The position numbers and the translations under genes were made by a program. Positions 8,040-14,341 of a stretch of 64,000 bases of DNA are shown in pieces. Source of the stretch: an uncultured Modestobacter sp. (GTDB lineage Bacteria; Actinomycetota; Actinomycetes; Mycobacteriales; Geodermatophilaceae). The number at the start of each line of letters is the position of its first letter. Position 1 is the first letter of the stretch. The notes below the pieces were generated by a model, which was given only the letters and a program-made list of their open reading frames with translations, searched no databases and was not told the origin of the DNA. The stretch covers positions 310,001 through 374,000 of the forward strand of contig NZ_CANKUD010000003.1 in assembly GCF_947486615.1 (NCBI RefSeq). Direction: 5' to 3'.

Positions 8040-8130
8040 GGAACACCTCCGGGTGTTGCGCTGGGTGCAGCCCGGGTCTGGGGCTCTTACCGGCCACGGC
8101 CAGCTCGGGGCCGGCGCGACAGGGGGTCGG

Positions 8131-8505
8131 TCAGCGGCGCTCGATCATCTGCGAACGGGCGAGTGTGGCGAGCGCGGTCACGTAGGCCGGGTGCTGGGCC
8201 TCCGGGACGTCACAGGCAGCCAGGGCGCCGGGGACGTCCGGGTGCTCCTCCAGCGCCGTGACCACGGCGACCAGGGGCTTGGACTTCAGGAACGACAGCT
8301 TCCGGTTGCCGAAGTGGTAGACGAGCGCGCCGAACGGTTCGGGCCGCAGGGCCACCGAGGCCGACTTCCGCCACGGGACCGCGGGGTCGAAGGGCGCTTC
8401 GTCGGCGGGGACGGTGACCGGCTCCGCGGCTGGCTGGGCACCGGCCGAGGAGCCGGTCACCAGCCCGGACGGGGGCGTCGGGGTGTCGATCAGTACACCC
8501 CGCAC
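8131..8505 (-). CDS. mftB: MftB, peptide-binding chaperone (RRE fold)
   Basis: The 124-residue product is a PqqD-like peptide-recognition protein that binds MftA and presents it to MftC. The conserved core reads PWRKSASVALRPEPFGALVYHFGNRKLSFLKS, with the family's ALVYHFGNRKLSFLKS signature at about 58-75. The first 40 residues are Pro/Ala-rich and probably disordered. The start taken here is GTG 8505, which overlaps the last five codons of mftA in another frame, so the two genes are translationally coupled. An internal GTG about 15 codons later is an alternative start. The ribosome site for either start is weak, in keeping with coupling. Confidence 0.9.
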   Translation of the reverse strand: MRGVLIDTPTPPSGLVTGSSAGAQPAAEPVTVPADEAPFDPAVPWRKSASVALRPEPFGALVYHFGNRKLSFLKSKPLVAVVTALEEHPDVPGALAACDVPEAQHPAYVTALATLARSQMIERR

Positions 8506-8609
8506 ATGCCGTCGATGGAGACCTCCTCGACGAGCGACTCCTCGACCAGGGCCTCCTCGGCCGGGGCGGCGGTGTCGGTCTGGACGTCGTTCTGGCTGGT
8601 CTCGGGCAC
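8490..8609 (-). CDS. mftA: MftA, mycofactocin precursor peptide
   Basis: A 39-codon gene reads MPETSQNDVQTDTAAPAEEA and then LVEESLVEEVSIDGMCGVY. The C-terminal IDGMCGVY is the invariant core from which mycofactocin is made, with the last Val-Tyr pair becoming the redox cofactor. The start is GTG 8609, five bases after a perfect aggagg. The leader is acidic (many Glu/Asp), as in other MftA peptides, and serves MftB recognition. The gene is too short for most gene callers. It is followed immediately by mftB, whose start codon overlaps it by 16 nt. A sigma-70-like promoter is visible at 8652-8680. Confidence 0.95.
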   Translation of the reverse strand: MPETSQNDVQTDTAAPAEEALVEESLVEEVSIDGMCGVY

Positions 8610-8651
8610 GATGACCTCCTGGTGATCTTGCTCACGGTGCGGACGACGCCG

Positions 8652-8680
8652 ACGTTAGTGACACCCAGTGCCACCAGCAA
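8652..8680 (-). promoter_or_regulatory. Putative mftA promoter
   Basis: On the minus strand ttgctg (8675-8680) and taacgt (8652-8657) are spaced by exactly 17 bp and fit the -35/-10 pattern of a housekeeping promoter, giving a leader of roughly 35 nt before mftA. The 17-bp spacer is itself an inverted repeat. A wider imperfect repeat (ccgacgtt...gacac, 8649-8664, against gtgtcaacgtcgg, 8700-8712) surrounds the region shared with mftR. Confidence 0.5.
8658..8674. promoter_or_regulatory. Candidate MftR operator 1 (mftA/mftR intergenic)
   Basis: GTGACAC-CCA-GTGCCAC is an inverted repeat with 7-bp arms (one mismatch) and a 3-bp centre. It occupies the spacer between the predicted -35 and -10 boxes of mftA, where a bound TetR-type repressor would block polymerase. 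A related palindrome lies at 10,284-10,302, upstream of SDR E. Confidence 0.5.
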
Positions 8681-8734
8681 CCTCCGCGACATGACGATCG
8701 TGTCAACGTCGGTGCGACGTGCCCGGGGAGGACG

Positions 8735-9337
8735 ATGGCGCCCATGACCAAGACGCTGGTCGCTCCCGACACCCGCGAGGCCACCCGCGCACGCCTGGAG
8801 CGGGCGGCGCTCGACCTGTTCACCGCGCGGGGCTTCGAGCAGGTCACCGCGGACGAGGTGGCCGAGGCGGCCGACACCAGCCGTCGCACCTTCTTCCGGT
8901 GCTTCGAGTCGAAGGCGGACGCGGTGTGGGGCGACTTCGCCGCGCACGTGCGGCGGCTGGACGCGATGCTGGCCGCCACCCCCGCGGGGCAGCCGGTGCT
9001 CGGTTCGATCTGCGCGGCCTACGTCGAGGTCAACGCCTACGCCGACGACGCACTGCCGATGCTGCGCCAGCGGATGCGGCTGATCCTCACCGAGCCGGCG
9101 TTGCTGGCCCACTCGCAGGTGCGCTACGGCGACGTCGACCGGGTGGTCGCCGCGCACGTGGCCCGGCGCACCGGCGGGCGACCCGACGCGCTGGTGCCCC
9201 GGCTGGTCGCCGCCAGCACCCGGGCGGCCGCGACGACGGCGTTCGAGACCTGGCTGGACGACGTCCGGCTGCCACTGGCCCGCGCGCTGCACGACGCCTT
9301 CGACGAGCTCTCCGCCGGCTTCCCCAGCCTGCGCTGA
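8735..9337 (+). CDS. mftR: MftR, TetR-family regulator of the mycofactocin genes
   Basis: This 200-residue TetR-family protein has an N-terminal helix-turn-helix (about 14-60: ATRARLERAALDLFTARGFEQVTADEVAEAADTSRRTFFRCFESKADAV), in which SRRTFFRCFESK is the recognition region, and a Leu/Ala/Arg-rich ligand domain. It is divergent from mftA with 125 nt between the starts, the standard position of MftR. MftR represses the mft genes and is known in mycobacteria to respond to acyl-CoA. ATG 8735 follows ggagg closely; ATG 8744 is an alternative. Candidate binding sites lie in the shared upstream region and upstream of SDR E. Confidence 0.88.
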   Translation: MAPMTKTLVAPDTREATRARLERAALDLFTARGFEQVTADEVAEAADTSRRTFFRCFESKADAVWGDFAAHVRRLDAMLAATPAGQPVLGSICAAYVEVNAYADDALPMLRQRMRLILTEPALLAHSQVRYGDVDRVVAAHVARRTGGRPDALVPRLVAASTRAAATTAFETWLDDVRLPLARALHDAFDELSAGFPSLR

Positions 9338-9397
9338 CCGGTCCACGGACGCTCCGAGCCTCCGCCGACCGGGCTGCGCCCACCGCCGCACAGCCGC

Positions 9398-10216
9398 TCA
9401 GAAGTACTGGGCGCCTCCGTCGACCGACAGGTGCTCGGCGGTGATCCACCGCGCGTCGTCGGAGACCAGGAAGGCCACGGCGTCGGCGATCTGGTCGGCC
9501 TCGGCGTAGGGCGGGTCCAGGAATGCGGTGCCCATCCCGGCCAGCCGCGGGTAGCTCGCGTTGGTGCGCTCGATGGCGCTCTGCATGTCGCCGCCGCCCA
9601 TCGGCGTGGCGACGGCGCCGGGGTGCACCGAGTTGACCCGGATCCCGTGCTGACCGAGCTCGGCGGCGAAGGCCCGGGTCATGCCGGTGACGGCGTGCTT
9701 GCTGGCCGTGTAGTGGACCATGAAGGGCTGCATCTTCTTGCCGGCGTAGGAGCTGGTCAGCACGATGGCGCCGCCGTTGCCGCCGCTGATCATGTGCGGC
9801 GCCGCGGCCATGACCGTGTTCCACACCCCGGTCACGTTGATGTCCATGTGGTCCTGGAAGACCTGCGGCGTGGTCTCGTCCCAGGTGGCCGGGATGCAGA
9901 TGCCGGCATTGGCGACCGCGACGTCCAGCCGGCCCAGCTCGGCAACGCCCTGGTCGAGGAAGGCCTTCATCCCGGCCAGGTCGCGGACGTCGCCCTGGTG
10001 GGTGAGCACCCGGCGGTCCAGCGCCTCGACCTGCCGCGCGGTCTCCGCGAGGTCGTCGGGGGTCGCCGACTCGTACGGCACACCGGGCAGCGGCCCGGCC
10101 AGGTCCAGCGCGAGGAGGTCCGCCCCCTCGCGAGCCAGCCGCACCGCGTGCGCCCGCCCCTGTCCGCGAGCCGCACCGGTGATGAAGGCGACCTTGCCGG
10201 TCAGCCGTCCTGTCAT
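9398..10216 (-). CDS. Mycofactocin-type short-chain dehydrogenase (SDR E)
   Basis: The 272-residue protein has TGAARGQGRAHA (14-25), VANAG, TSSYAG and HYTASKH with the catalytic Ser, Tyr and Lys. The insert LAGPLPGVPYESATPDD is shorter than in SDR A-D, and the motif ends RAHA rather than RSHA, so this is the most divergent of the five. It is convergent with mftR (60 nt between ends) and has its own upstream region with a perfect 19-bp palindrome related to the mftA operator, so it probably forms a separate MftR-controlled unit. The C-terminus (SVDGGAQYF) is the usual SDR end. The substrate is unknown. Confidence 0.88.
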   Translation of the reverse strand: MTGRLTGKVAFITGAARGQGRAHAVRLAREGADLLALDLAGPLPGVPYESATPDDLAETARQVEALDRRVLTHQGDVRDLAGMKAFLDQGVAELGRLDVAVANAGICIPATWDETTPQVFQDHMDINVTGVWNTVMAAAPHMISGGNGGAIVLTSSYAGKKMQPFMVHYTASKHAVTGMTRAFAAELGQHGIRVNSVHPGAVATPMGGGDMQSAIERTNASYPRLAGMGTAFLDPPYAEADQIADAVAFLVSDDARWITAEHLSVDGGAQYF

Positions 10217-10283
10217 GGGATCGCTCCGCCCTGCGCCGTCGGTGGCGCGGTGGTGGTGGTGGCCCGTGCTCCGTCACCACCAC

Positions 10284-10302
10284 GCTGGCACCGAGTGCCA
10301 GC
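10284..10302. promoter_or_regulatory. Candidate MftR operator 2 (upstream of SDR E)
   Basis: GCTGGCAC-CGA-GTGCCAGC is a perfect palindrome with 8-bp arms and a 3-bp centre, about 70 bp upstream of the SDR E start at 10,216. Its core CAC-CNA-GTGCCA is shared with the palindrome in the mftA promoter. Confidence 0.5.
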
Positions 10303-10379
10303 CGGTGCAAGCCGCACCTGTCGGCGCGCGGTCGACTCCGGGCCCGCGACCGGGACGCAGCCGGCCGCAGGGGCCTTCC

Positions 10380-10415
10380 GCCCCCGGGCCGGCGGCCTGC
10401 CGCCGGCCCGGGGGC
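10380..10415 (-). terminator. Strong hairpin terminator
   Basis: A 16-bp perfect stem (left arm 10,380-10,395; right arm 10,400-10,415) with a 4-nt loop lies just after the stop at 10,423 of the minus-strand membrane-protein gene. Confidence 0.65.
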
Positions 10416-10422
10416 AGACGGG

Positions 10423-10971
10423 TCAGACCGTCGTCGTGCCGGAGATGCCGCGCAGCACCTCGGACGGGCGCTGCTGCTCCCCGGCGTAGGAGCTGACCAC
10501 GACCAGGGCGCCGGTCAGCGCCGGGACGACCCACTGCAGCTGGTCGAGCCGCTCCTGGGCGGCGGCGATCTCGCCGCGCGCCCGCTTGGAGGGCTTGGTC
10601 GCCCGCTTCGACGGCGTGGCCCCGCCCTGCGACACGACCTTGCCGAGCACCCGGCTGTAGGCGGTGACCCCGAGGGCGGCCACGGTGAGCAGCGTCTTCA
10701 CCCCGGACATGGCGCCGGCGCCCTGCTGCTGGGCGACCCGCTGCTTGTTCGCGCCGAGCTGGCCGACGCTGCCGATGAGGTGGGCGCCGATGGCGGCGGC
10801 GTTGACCGGCGTCCACCGGTTCCAGCCGTCGTTCGCGACGGCGCCGGTGGCCCGGGCGCTGCCCGCCTCGCCGGAGGCCGGGTTGAGGGCGACGGCGTTG
10901 GCGAGCGTGCCGCCGAACCAGGCGGCGAGGCCGACGTCGTGCAGGGAACGGGAGAGGGTGTTGCGGGCCAT
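10423..10971 (-). CDS. Hypothetical membrane protein
   Basis: I do not recognise a named family for this 182-residue protein. It contains about four hydrophobic segments: GLAAWFGGTLANAVAL (about 14-30), AAIGAHLIGSVGQL (about 60-75), LLTVAALGVTAYSRVLG (about 92-110) and WVVPALTGALVVVSSYA (about 150-166). A very basic cytosolic stretch (PSKRATKPSKRARGE) lies between the last two. ATG 10,971 is preferred over an upstream in-frame codon because the protein opens there with a plausible amphipathic helix (MARNTLSRSLHDV) and caggag lies upstream. It is divergent from the DsbA-like gene and ends in a strong hairpin. Confidence 0.7.
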   Translation of the reverse strand: MARNTLSRSLHDVGLAAWFGGTLANAVALNPASGEAGSARATGAVANDGWNRWTPVNAAAIGAHLIGSVGQLGANKQRVAQQQGAGAMSGVKTLLTVAALGVTAYSRVLGKVVSQGGATPSKRATKPSKRARGEIAAAQERLDQLQWVVPALTGALVVVSSYAGEQQRPSEVLRGISGTTTV

Positions 10972-11108
10972 GGCGGCGCTCCTGAGGTCGAGGGACGGGG
11001 CGGCGACCGCACGGCGCCGCACATGGGCAGCCCGGTACCCGCCGGTCTCGGTTCCACCCCTCGGGCCCGCGACGAGCCGGACCGGTCCGTCGGTGGCAGC
11101 CTCGGGCC

Positions 11109-11831
11109 ATGGCCGATGCCGACGTCCGTTTCTACTTCGACCCCGTCTGCCCGTTCGCCTGGATGACCAGCAAGTGGGTGCGGCTGGTCATGGCCCAGCG
11201 CGACTACACCGTCGAGTGGCGGTTCATCTCGCTGCGGCTGGTCAACGCGCACGTCGACTACGCCGCGCAGTTCCCGCCGGAGTACGAGGCCGGCCACACC
11301 GCGGGCCTGCGGCTGCTGCGGGTCGCCGCGCGCACCCGGGCCGAGCACGGCCCGGCGGCGGTCGGCACGCTCTACGAGGCGCTGGGCCGGCGCATCTTCG
11401 ACACCCCACCCGAGCCCGGCGCGACCGGTGGCGACCGGGGCACCCGCGGCTACCTCGAGCCGGTGCTGACCGGCGCCGGGCTGCCGGCCGGGCTGGCCGA
11501 CGCGCTGGAGGACTCCTCGTACGACCGGCTGATCCAGGCCGAGACCGACGAGGCGCTGGCGCTCACCGGCAAGGACGTCGGGACGCCGATCCTGCACTTC
11601 CAGCCGCCGGCCGGGGTCGCGTTCTTCGGCCCGGTGATCAGCCGGCTGCCCGCCGAGGAGGACGCCGTCGCGCTGTGGGACCACGTGGTGGGTCTGGCCA
11701 GCTTCCCCGGGTTCGCCGAGCTCAAGCGCAGCCTGCGCGAGCTGCCCCAGCTGCGCGGGCTCGGCGTCGAGCCGGACCAGGTGGGCGCGCAGGAGGACTG
11801 GCACGGCGGCAGCCGCCGTCAGCACAGGTAG
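11109..11831 (+). CDS. DsbA-family thioredoxin-fold protein (second Cys missing)
   Basis: The 240-residue protein opens with ADVRFYFDPVCPFAWMTSKWVR, the start of the DsbA/FrnE-like family that includes mycothiol-dependent Rv2466c. The helical insert and the C-terminal cis-proline segment (GKDVGTPILHF) are present. The active site reads CPFA, so only Cys19 remains and the usual second cysteine of CPWC is alanine. It therefore cannot act as a classical dithiol oxidoreductase. A monothiol (mycothiol-linked) reductase or isomerase role is more likely. There is no signal peptide. The SRPBCC gene begins 11 nt downstream, so the two form an operon. Confidence 0.8.
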   Translation: MADADVRFYFDPVCPFAWMTSKWVRLVMAQRDYTVEWRFISLRLVNAHVDYAAQFPPEYEAGHTAGLRLLRVAARTRAEHGPAAVGTLYEALGRRIFDTPPEPGATGGDRGTRGYLEPVLTGAGLPAGLADALEDSSYDRLIQAETDEALALTGKDVGTPILHFQPPAGVAFFGPVISRLPAEEDAVALWDHVVGLASFPGFAELKRSLRELPQLRGLGVEPDQVGAQEDWHGGSRRQHR

Positions 11832-11842
11832 AGACTGCCCCG

Positions 11843-12307
11843 GTGACCGAGAGCCTGACCCACGCCGAGTCGATCGTCGTCGCCACCACCCCCGAGGCCC
11901 TCTACGACCTGGTGTCGGACGTGACCCGCACCGGCGAGTGGAGCCCGATCTGCACCGCCTGCTGGTGGGACGAGGGGGCATCGGGCCAGGTCGGCGACTG
12001 GTTCACCGGCCGCAACGAGGTGCCCGGCCGGGTCTGGGAGACCCGCAGCCAGGTGGTCGCCGCCGAGCGCGGTCGCGAGTTCGCCTGGCTGGTCGGCGGG
12101 AAGCTGGTGCGCTGGGGCTTCACCATGACCCCGGTCGAGGACGGCACCCGACTGACCGAGTCGTGGGAGTTCCTGCCCGCCGGCCAGCAGTTCTTCGCCG
12201 AGAACTACGGCGACCAGGCGCAGACCCAGATCGAGAACCGCACCCGCGCCGCCCACGAGGGCATCCCGGCGACGCTGGCTGCCATCAAGGGCATCGCCGA
12301 ACGCTAA
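11843..12307 (+). CDS. SRPBCC-family (polyketide cyclase/START-like) protein
   Basis: This 154-residue protein starts at GTG 11,843 with TESLTHAESIVVATTPEALYDLVSDVTRTGEWSP, the typical opening of an SRPBCC lipid- or aromatic-binding fold, and continues with the beta-rich WETRSQVVAAERGREFAWLVGG and a long C-terminal helix. Such proteins bind hydrophobic ligands or catalyse cyclisation; the ligand here is unknown. It is 11 nt behind the DsbA-like gene. Its stop TAA (12,305-12,307) lies just before the ArsR operator palindrome, so the next transcription unit starts there. Confidence 0.8.
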   Translation: MTESLTHAESIVVATTPEALYDLVSDVTRTGEWSPICTACWWDEGASGQVGDWFTGRNEVPGRVWETRSQVVAAERGREFAWLVGGKLVRWGFTMTPVEDGTRLTESWEFLPAGQQFFAENYGDQAQTQIENRTRAAHEGIPATLAAIKGIAER

Positions 12308-12315
12308 AGAGTTCT

Positions 12316-12335
12316 TGCGCAATACTTATTGCGCA
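12316..12335. promoter_or_regulatory. ArsR-type operator palindrome
   Basis: TGCGCAATACTTATTGCGCA is a perfect inverted repeat (9-bp arms, 2-bp centre) ending 15 bp before the ArsR start at 12,351. It is an AT-rich island in GC-rich surroundings and very likely the autoregulatory operator of the downstream gene. Confidence 0.75.
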
Positions 12336-12350
12336 TGCCACGCTCCTCGT

Positions 12351-12929
12351 ATGACCGACGACGGACGCCGGCACGTCCGGGACCCGCAGGCGATCCGGGC
12401 GCTCGCCCACCCGCTGCGGCTGGCCCTGCTCGAGGCCCTCTCCGGCGAGGGCACCGCGACGGCCACCCGGTGCGCCGAACTGGTGGGCGAGAGCGTGGCC
12501 AGCTGCTCGTTCCACCTGCGCACCCTGGAGAAGCACGGCTTCATCGAGCGGGCACCGGGCACCGGGCGGGAGAAGCCCTGGCGGCTGACCTCGACGACCC
12601 AGCTGATCGAGCCGGCGCAGGACGCGGAGGGCCGGGCCGTCGCCGCCGCGGTCGACGAGTTCTTCCTGGACCAGGAGCTCGGGCGGCTGCGCGCCTGGTC
12701 AGCGCGGCGAGACGGCGAGGAGCCGCCCTGGCGGGACGCCACCCGGATGACCGGCTCGACCGCCTGGCTCACCGCCGAGGAGGTCGGCGAGCTGCACGAG
12801 GCGCTGGCCGCGGTGGTCGAGCAGTTCTTCGTCCAGCGCGCCGGCGACCCGGCCGGCCGCCCCGACGGCGCCCGCCCGGTGCGGCTGTTCACCGCCACCA
12901 GCGTGGGCCTGAGCACCGGCACCGGCTGA
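12351..12929 (+). CDS. ArsR-family winged-helix repressor
   Basis: The 192-residue protein has an N-terminal winged helix of the ArsR/helix-turn-helix-20 type: VRDPQAIRALAHPLRLALLEALS, CAELVGESVASCSFHLRTLEKHGFIERA and a wing GREKPWRLT. The C-terminal half (about 100-190) is helical and probably carries dimer or ligand contacts, making it longer than a metal-sensing ArsR. No Cys cluster for metals is obvious. ATG 12,351 directly follows a perfect 20-bp palindrome. Its stop overlaps the start of the MFS gene by one base (TGATG), so it almost surely regulates that exporter. Confidence 0.88.
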   Translation: MTDDGRRHVRDPQAIRALAHPLRLALLEALSGEGTATATRCAELVGESVASCSFHLRTLEKHGFIERAPGTGREKPWRLTSTTQLIEPAQDAEGRAVAAAVDEFFLDQELGRLRAWSARRDGEEPPWRDATRMTGSTAWLTAEEVGELHEALAAVVEQFFVQRAGDPAGRPDGARPVRLFTATSVGLSTGTG

Positions 12930-14341
12930 TGGGCGCCTTCGCCGAGCCGCGGTTCCGCCGGCTGTTCCTCGGCTGGTCACTGGGCAACTTCGGCGACAGC
13001 GCGCTGTACCTGACCCTGGCGATCTGGGCCAAGGAGCTCACCGGAAGCAACTCCGCCGCCGGCCTGGTCTTCCTGGCGATCCTGTTGCCCACCGCGGCCG
13101 CCCCGGTGATCGGCCACCTGGTCGACCGGGTGCGCCGCCGTCCGCTGCTGATCGGGGTCGACCTCGCCGCCGGCGCCGGCGTGCTCTCCCTGCTCACCGT
13201 CCACGGACCCGAGCAACTGTGGCTGCTCTACGCGGTGGCGCTGGGCTACGGCCTGGTCGCGATCACGCACAGCGCGGCGCAGTCCGGGCTGCTCCGCGAC
13301 CTGCTCCCCGACGCCCAGCTCGGCTCGGCGAACGCCGCGCTGTCCACCGTCGACCAGGGGCTGCGACTGGTCAGCCCGCTGGTCGGCGCGGCCCTGTACG
13401 CCGGGTTCGGCGGCGGCTCGGTGGCGGTGCTGACCGCCGGGACCTTCGCGGTCGCCGCCCTGATGCTGACCACCGTGCGGATCGCCGAGTCCGACCCGGC
13501 GGCGGTGGCCCGCGAGTCGTTCCGCCGGGAGTTCGCCGCCGGGTTCCGGCACCTGGGCGGTGACCCGGTGCTGCGGCAGATCGTGCTGGCCCTGGCGGCC
13601 GGGATGGGCGTGCTCGGCCTCCTCGACACGGTGGTCTTCGCGGTCATCGACGAGGGGCTCGGTCAGCCGGCCGCGTTCTTCGGCGTGTTGACCAGCGTGC
13701 AGGGCGCGGGCAGCGTCCTCGGCGGGCTCACCGCCGCCTGGCTGCTGCGCCGGGTGGGTGAGGGGCGCGCGGTCGGGGTCGCGCTGGCCGCCTTCGCCGT
13801 CGCGCTGACCCCGATGGCGTTCGGTTCCACGGCGCTGGTGCTCGCCGGCTCGGCGCTGGCCGGGGCGGCGATCCCCTGGTTCGTCGTCGCCTACGTCACC
13901 GCGCGGCAGAAGCGCACGCCCCGCCACCTGCAGGGCCGGGTGGCCGGCGCCGGCATGGTGGCGATGAACGGCGCGCAGACCGTCTCCTCCGGGCTGGGCG
14001 CGGTGCTGGTCGGTCTGGTCGACTTCCGGCTGCTGATCGCCGTCGCGGTCGCCGTCCTGGCCGTCACCGGCGTCCGGCTGTGCACCCGGCCGGCGTCAGG
14101 CAGCCAGCCACTCCCGGAGACCGGCGAGCAGCCGGTCGACGTCGGCGTCGTCGGTGTAGGGGGCGAGCCCGACCCGCAGCCCGCCGGCGTCGCCCAGCCC
14201 CAGGTGGCGGCTGGCCTCGATGGCGTAGAAGGAGCCGGCGGGGGCGTTGACGCCCCGCTCGGCCAGGGCCCGATGGGCCTCGGCGGCGTCCCGGCCGTCG
14301 AAGGTGAGCAGCAGGGTGGGGGTGCGCAGCGCCGCCCGTGA
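12929..14341 (+). CDS. MFS exporter with long antisense-overlapping tail
   Basis: This MFS permease of 470 residues starts MGAFAEPRFRRLFLGWSLGNFGDSALYLTLAIWAKELTG and contains about twelve hydrophobic segments up to VAVAVLAVTGVRLCT (about residue 388). The family is usually about 400-420 residues. The last roughly 80 residues (after RPASGSQPLPETG) have no membrane character and are encoded opposite the 3' end of the convergent desulfurase-like gene, so the tail is probably a fortuitous extension after loss of the original stop. It is translationally coupled to the ArsR gene. Export of a drug or other toxic compound is inferred. Confidence 0.85.
   Translation: MGAFAEPRFRRLFLGWSLGNFGDSALYLTLAIWAKELTGSNSAAGLVFLAILLPTAAAPVIGHLVDRVRRRPLLIGVDLAAGAGVLSLLTVHGPEQLWLLYAVALGYGLVAITHSAAQSGLLRDLLPDAQLGSANAALSTVDQGLRLVSPLVGAALYAGFGGGSVAVLTAGTFAVAALMLTTVRIAESDPAAVARESFRREFAAGFRHLGGDPVLRQIVLALAAGMGVLGLLDTVVFAVIDEGLGQPAAFFGVLTSVQGAGSVLGGLTAAWLLRRVGEGRAVGVALAAFAVALTPMAFGSTALVLAGSALAGAAIPWFVVAYVTARQKRTPRHLQGRVAGAGMVAMNGAQTVSSGLGAVLVGLVDFRLLIAVAVAVLAVTGVRLCTRPASGSQPLPETGEQPVDVGVVGVGGEPDPQPAGVAQPQVAAGLDGVEGAGGGVDAPLGQGPMGLGGVPAVEGEQQGGGAQRRP

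Noticed and set aside
8210..9391. Minus-strand frame of 393 codons across mftR and mftA
   Set aside because: Most of it lies opposite mftR and the rest overlaps mftA and mftB in another frame; composition is that of a shadow frame.
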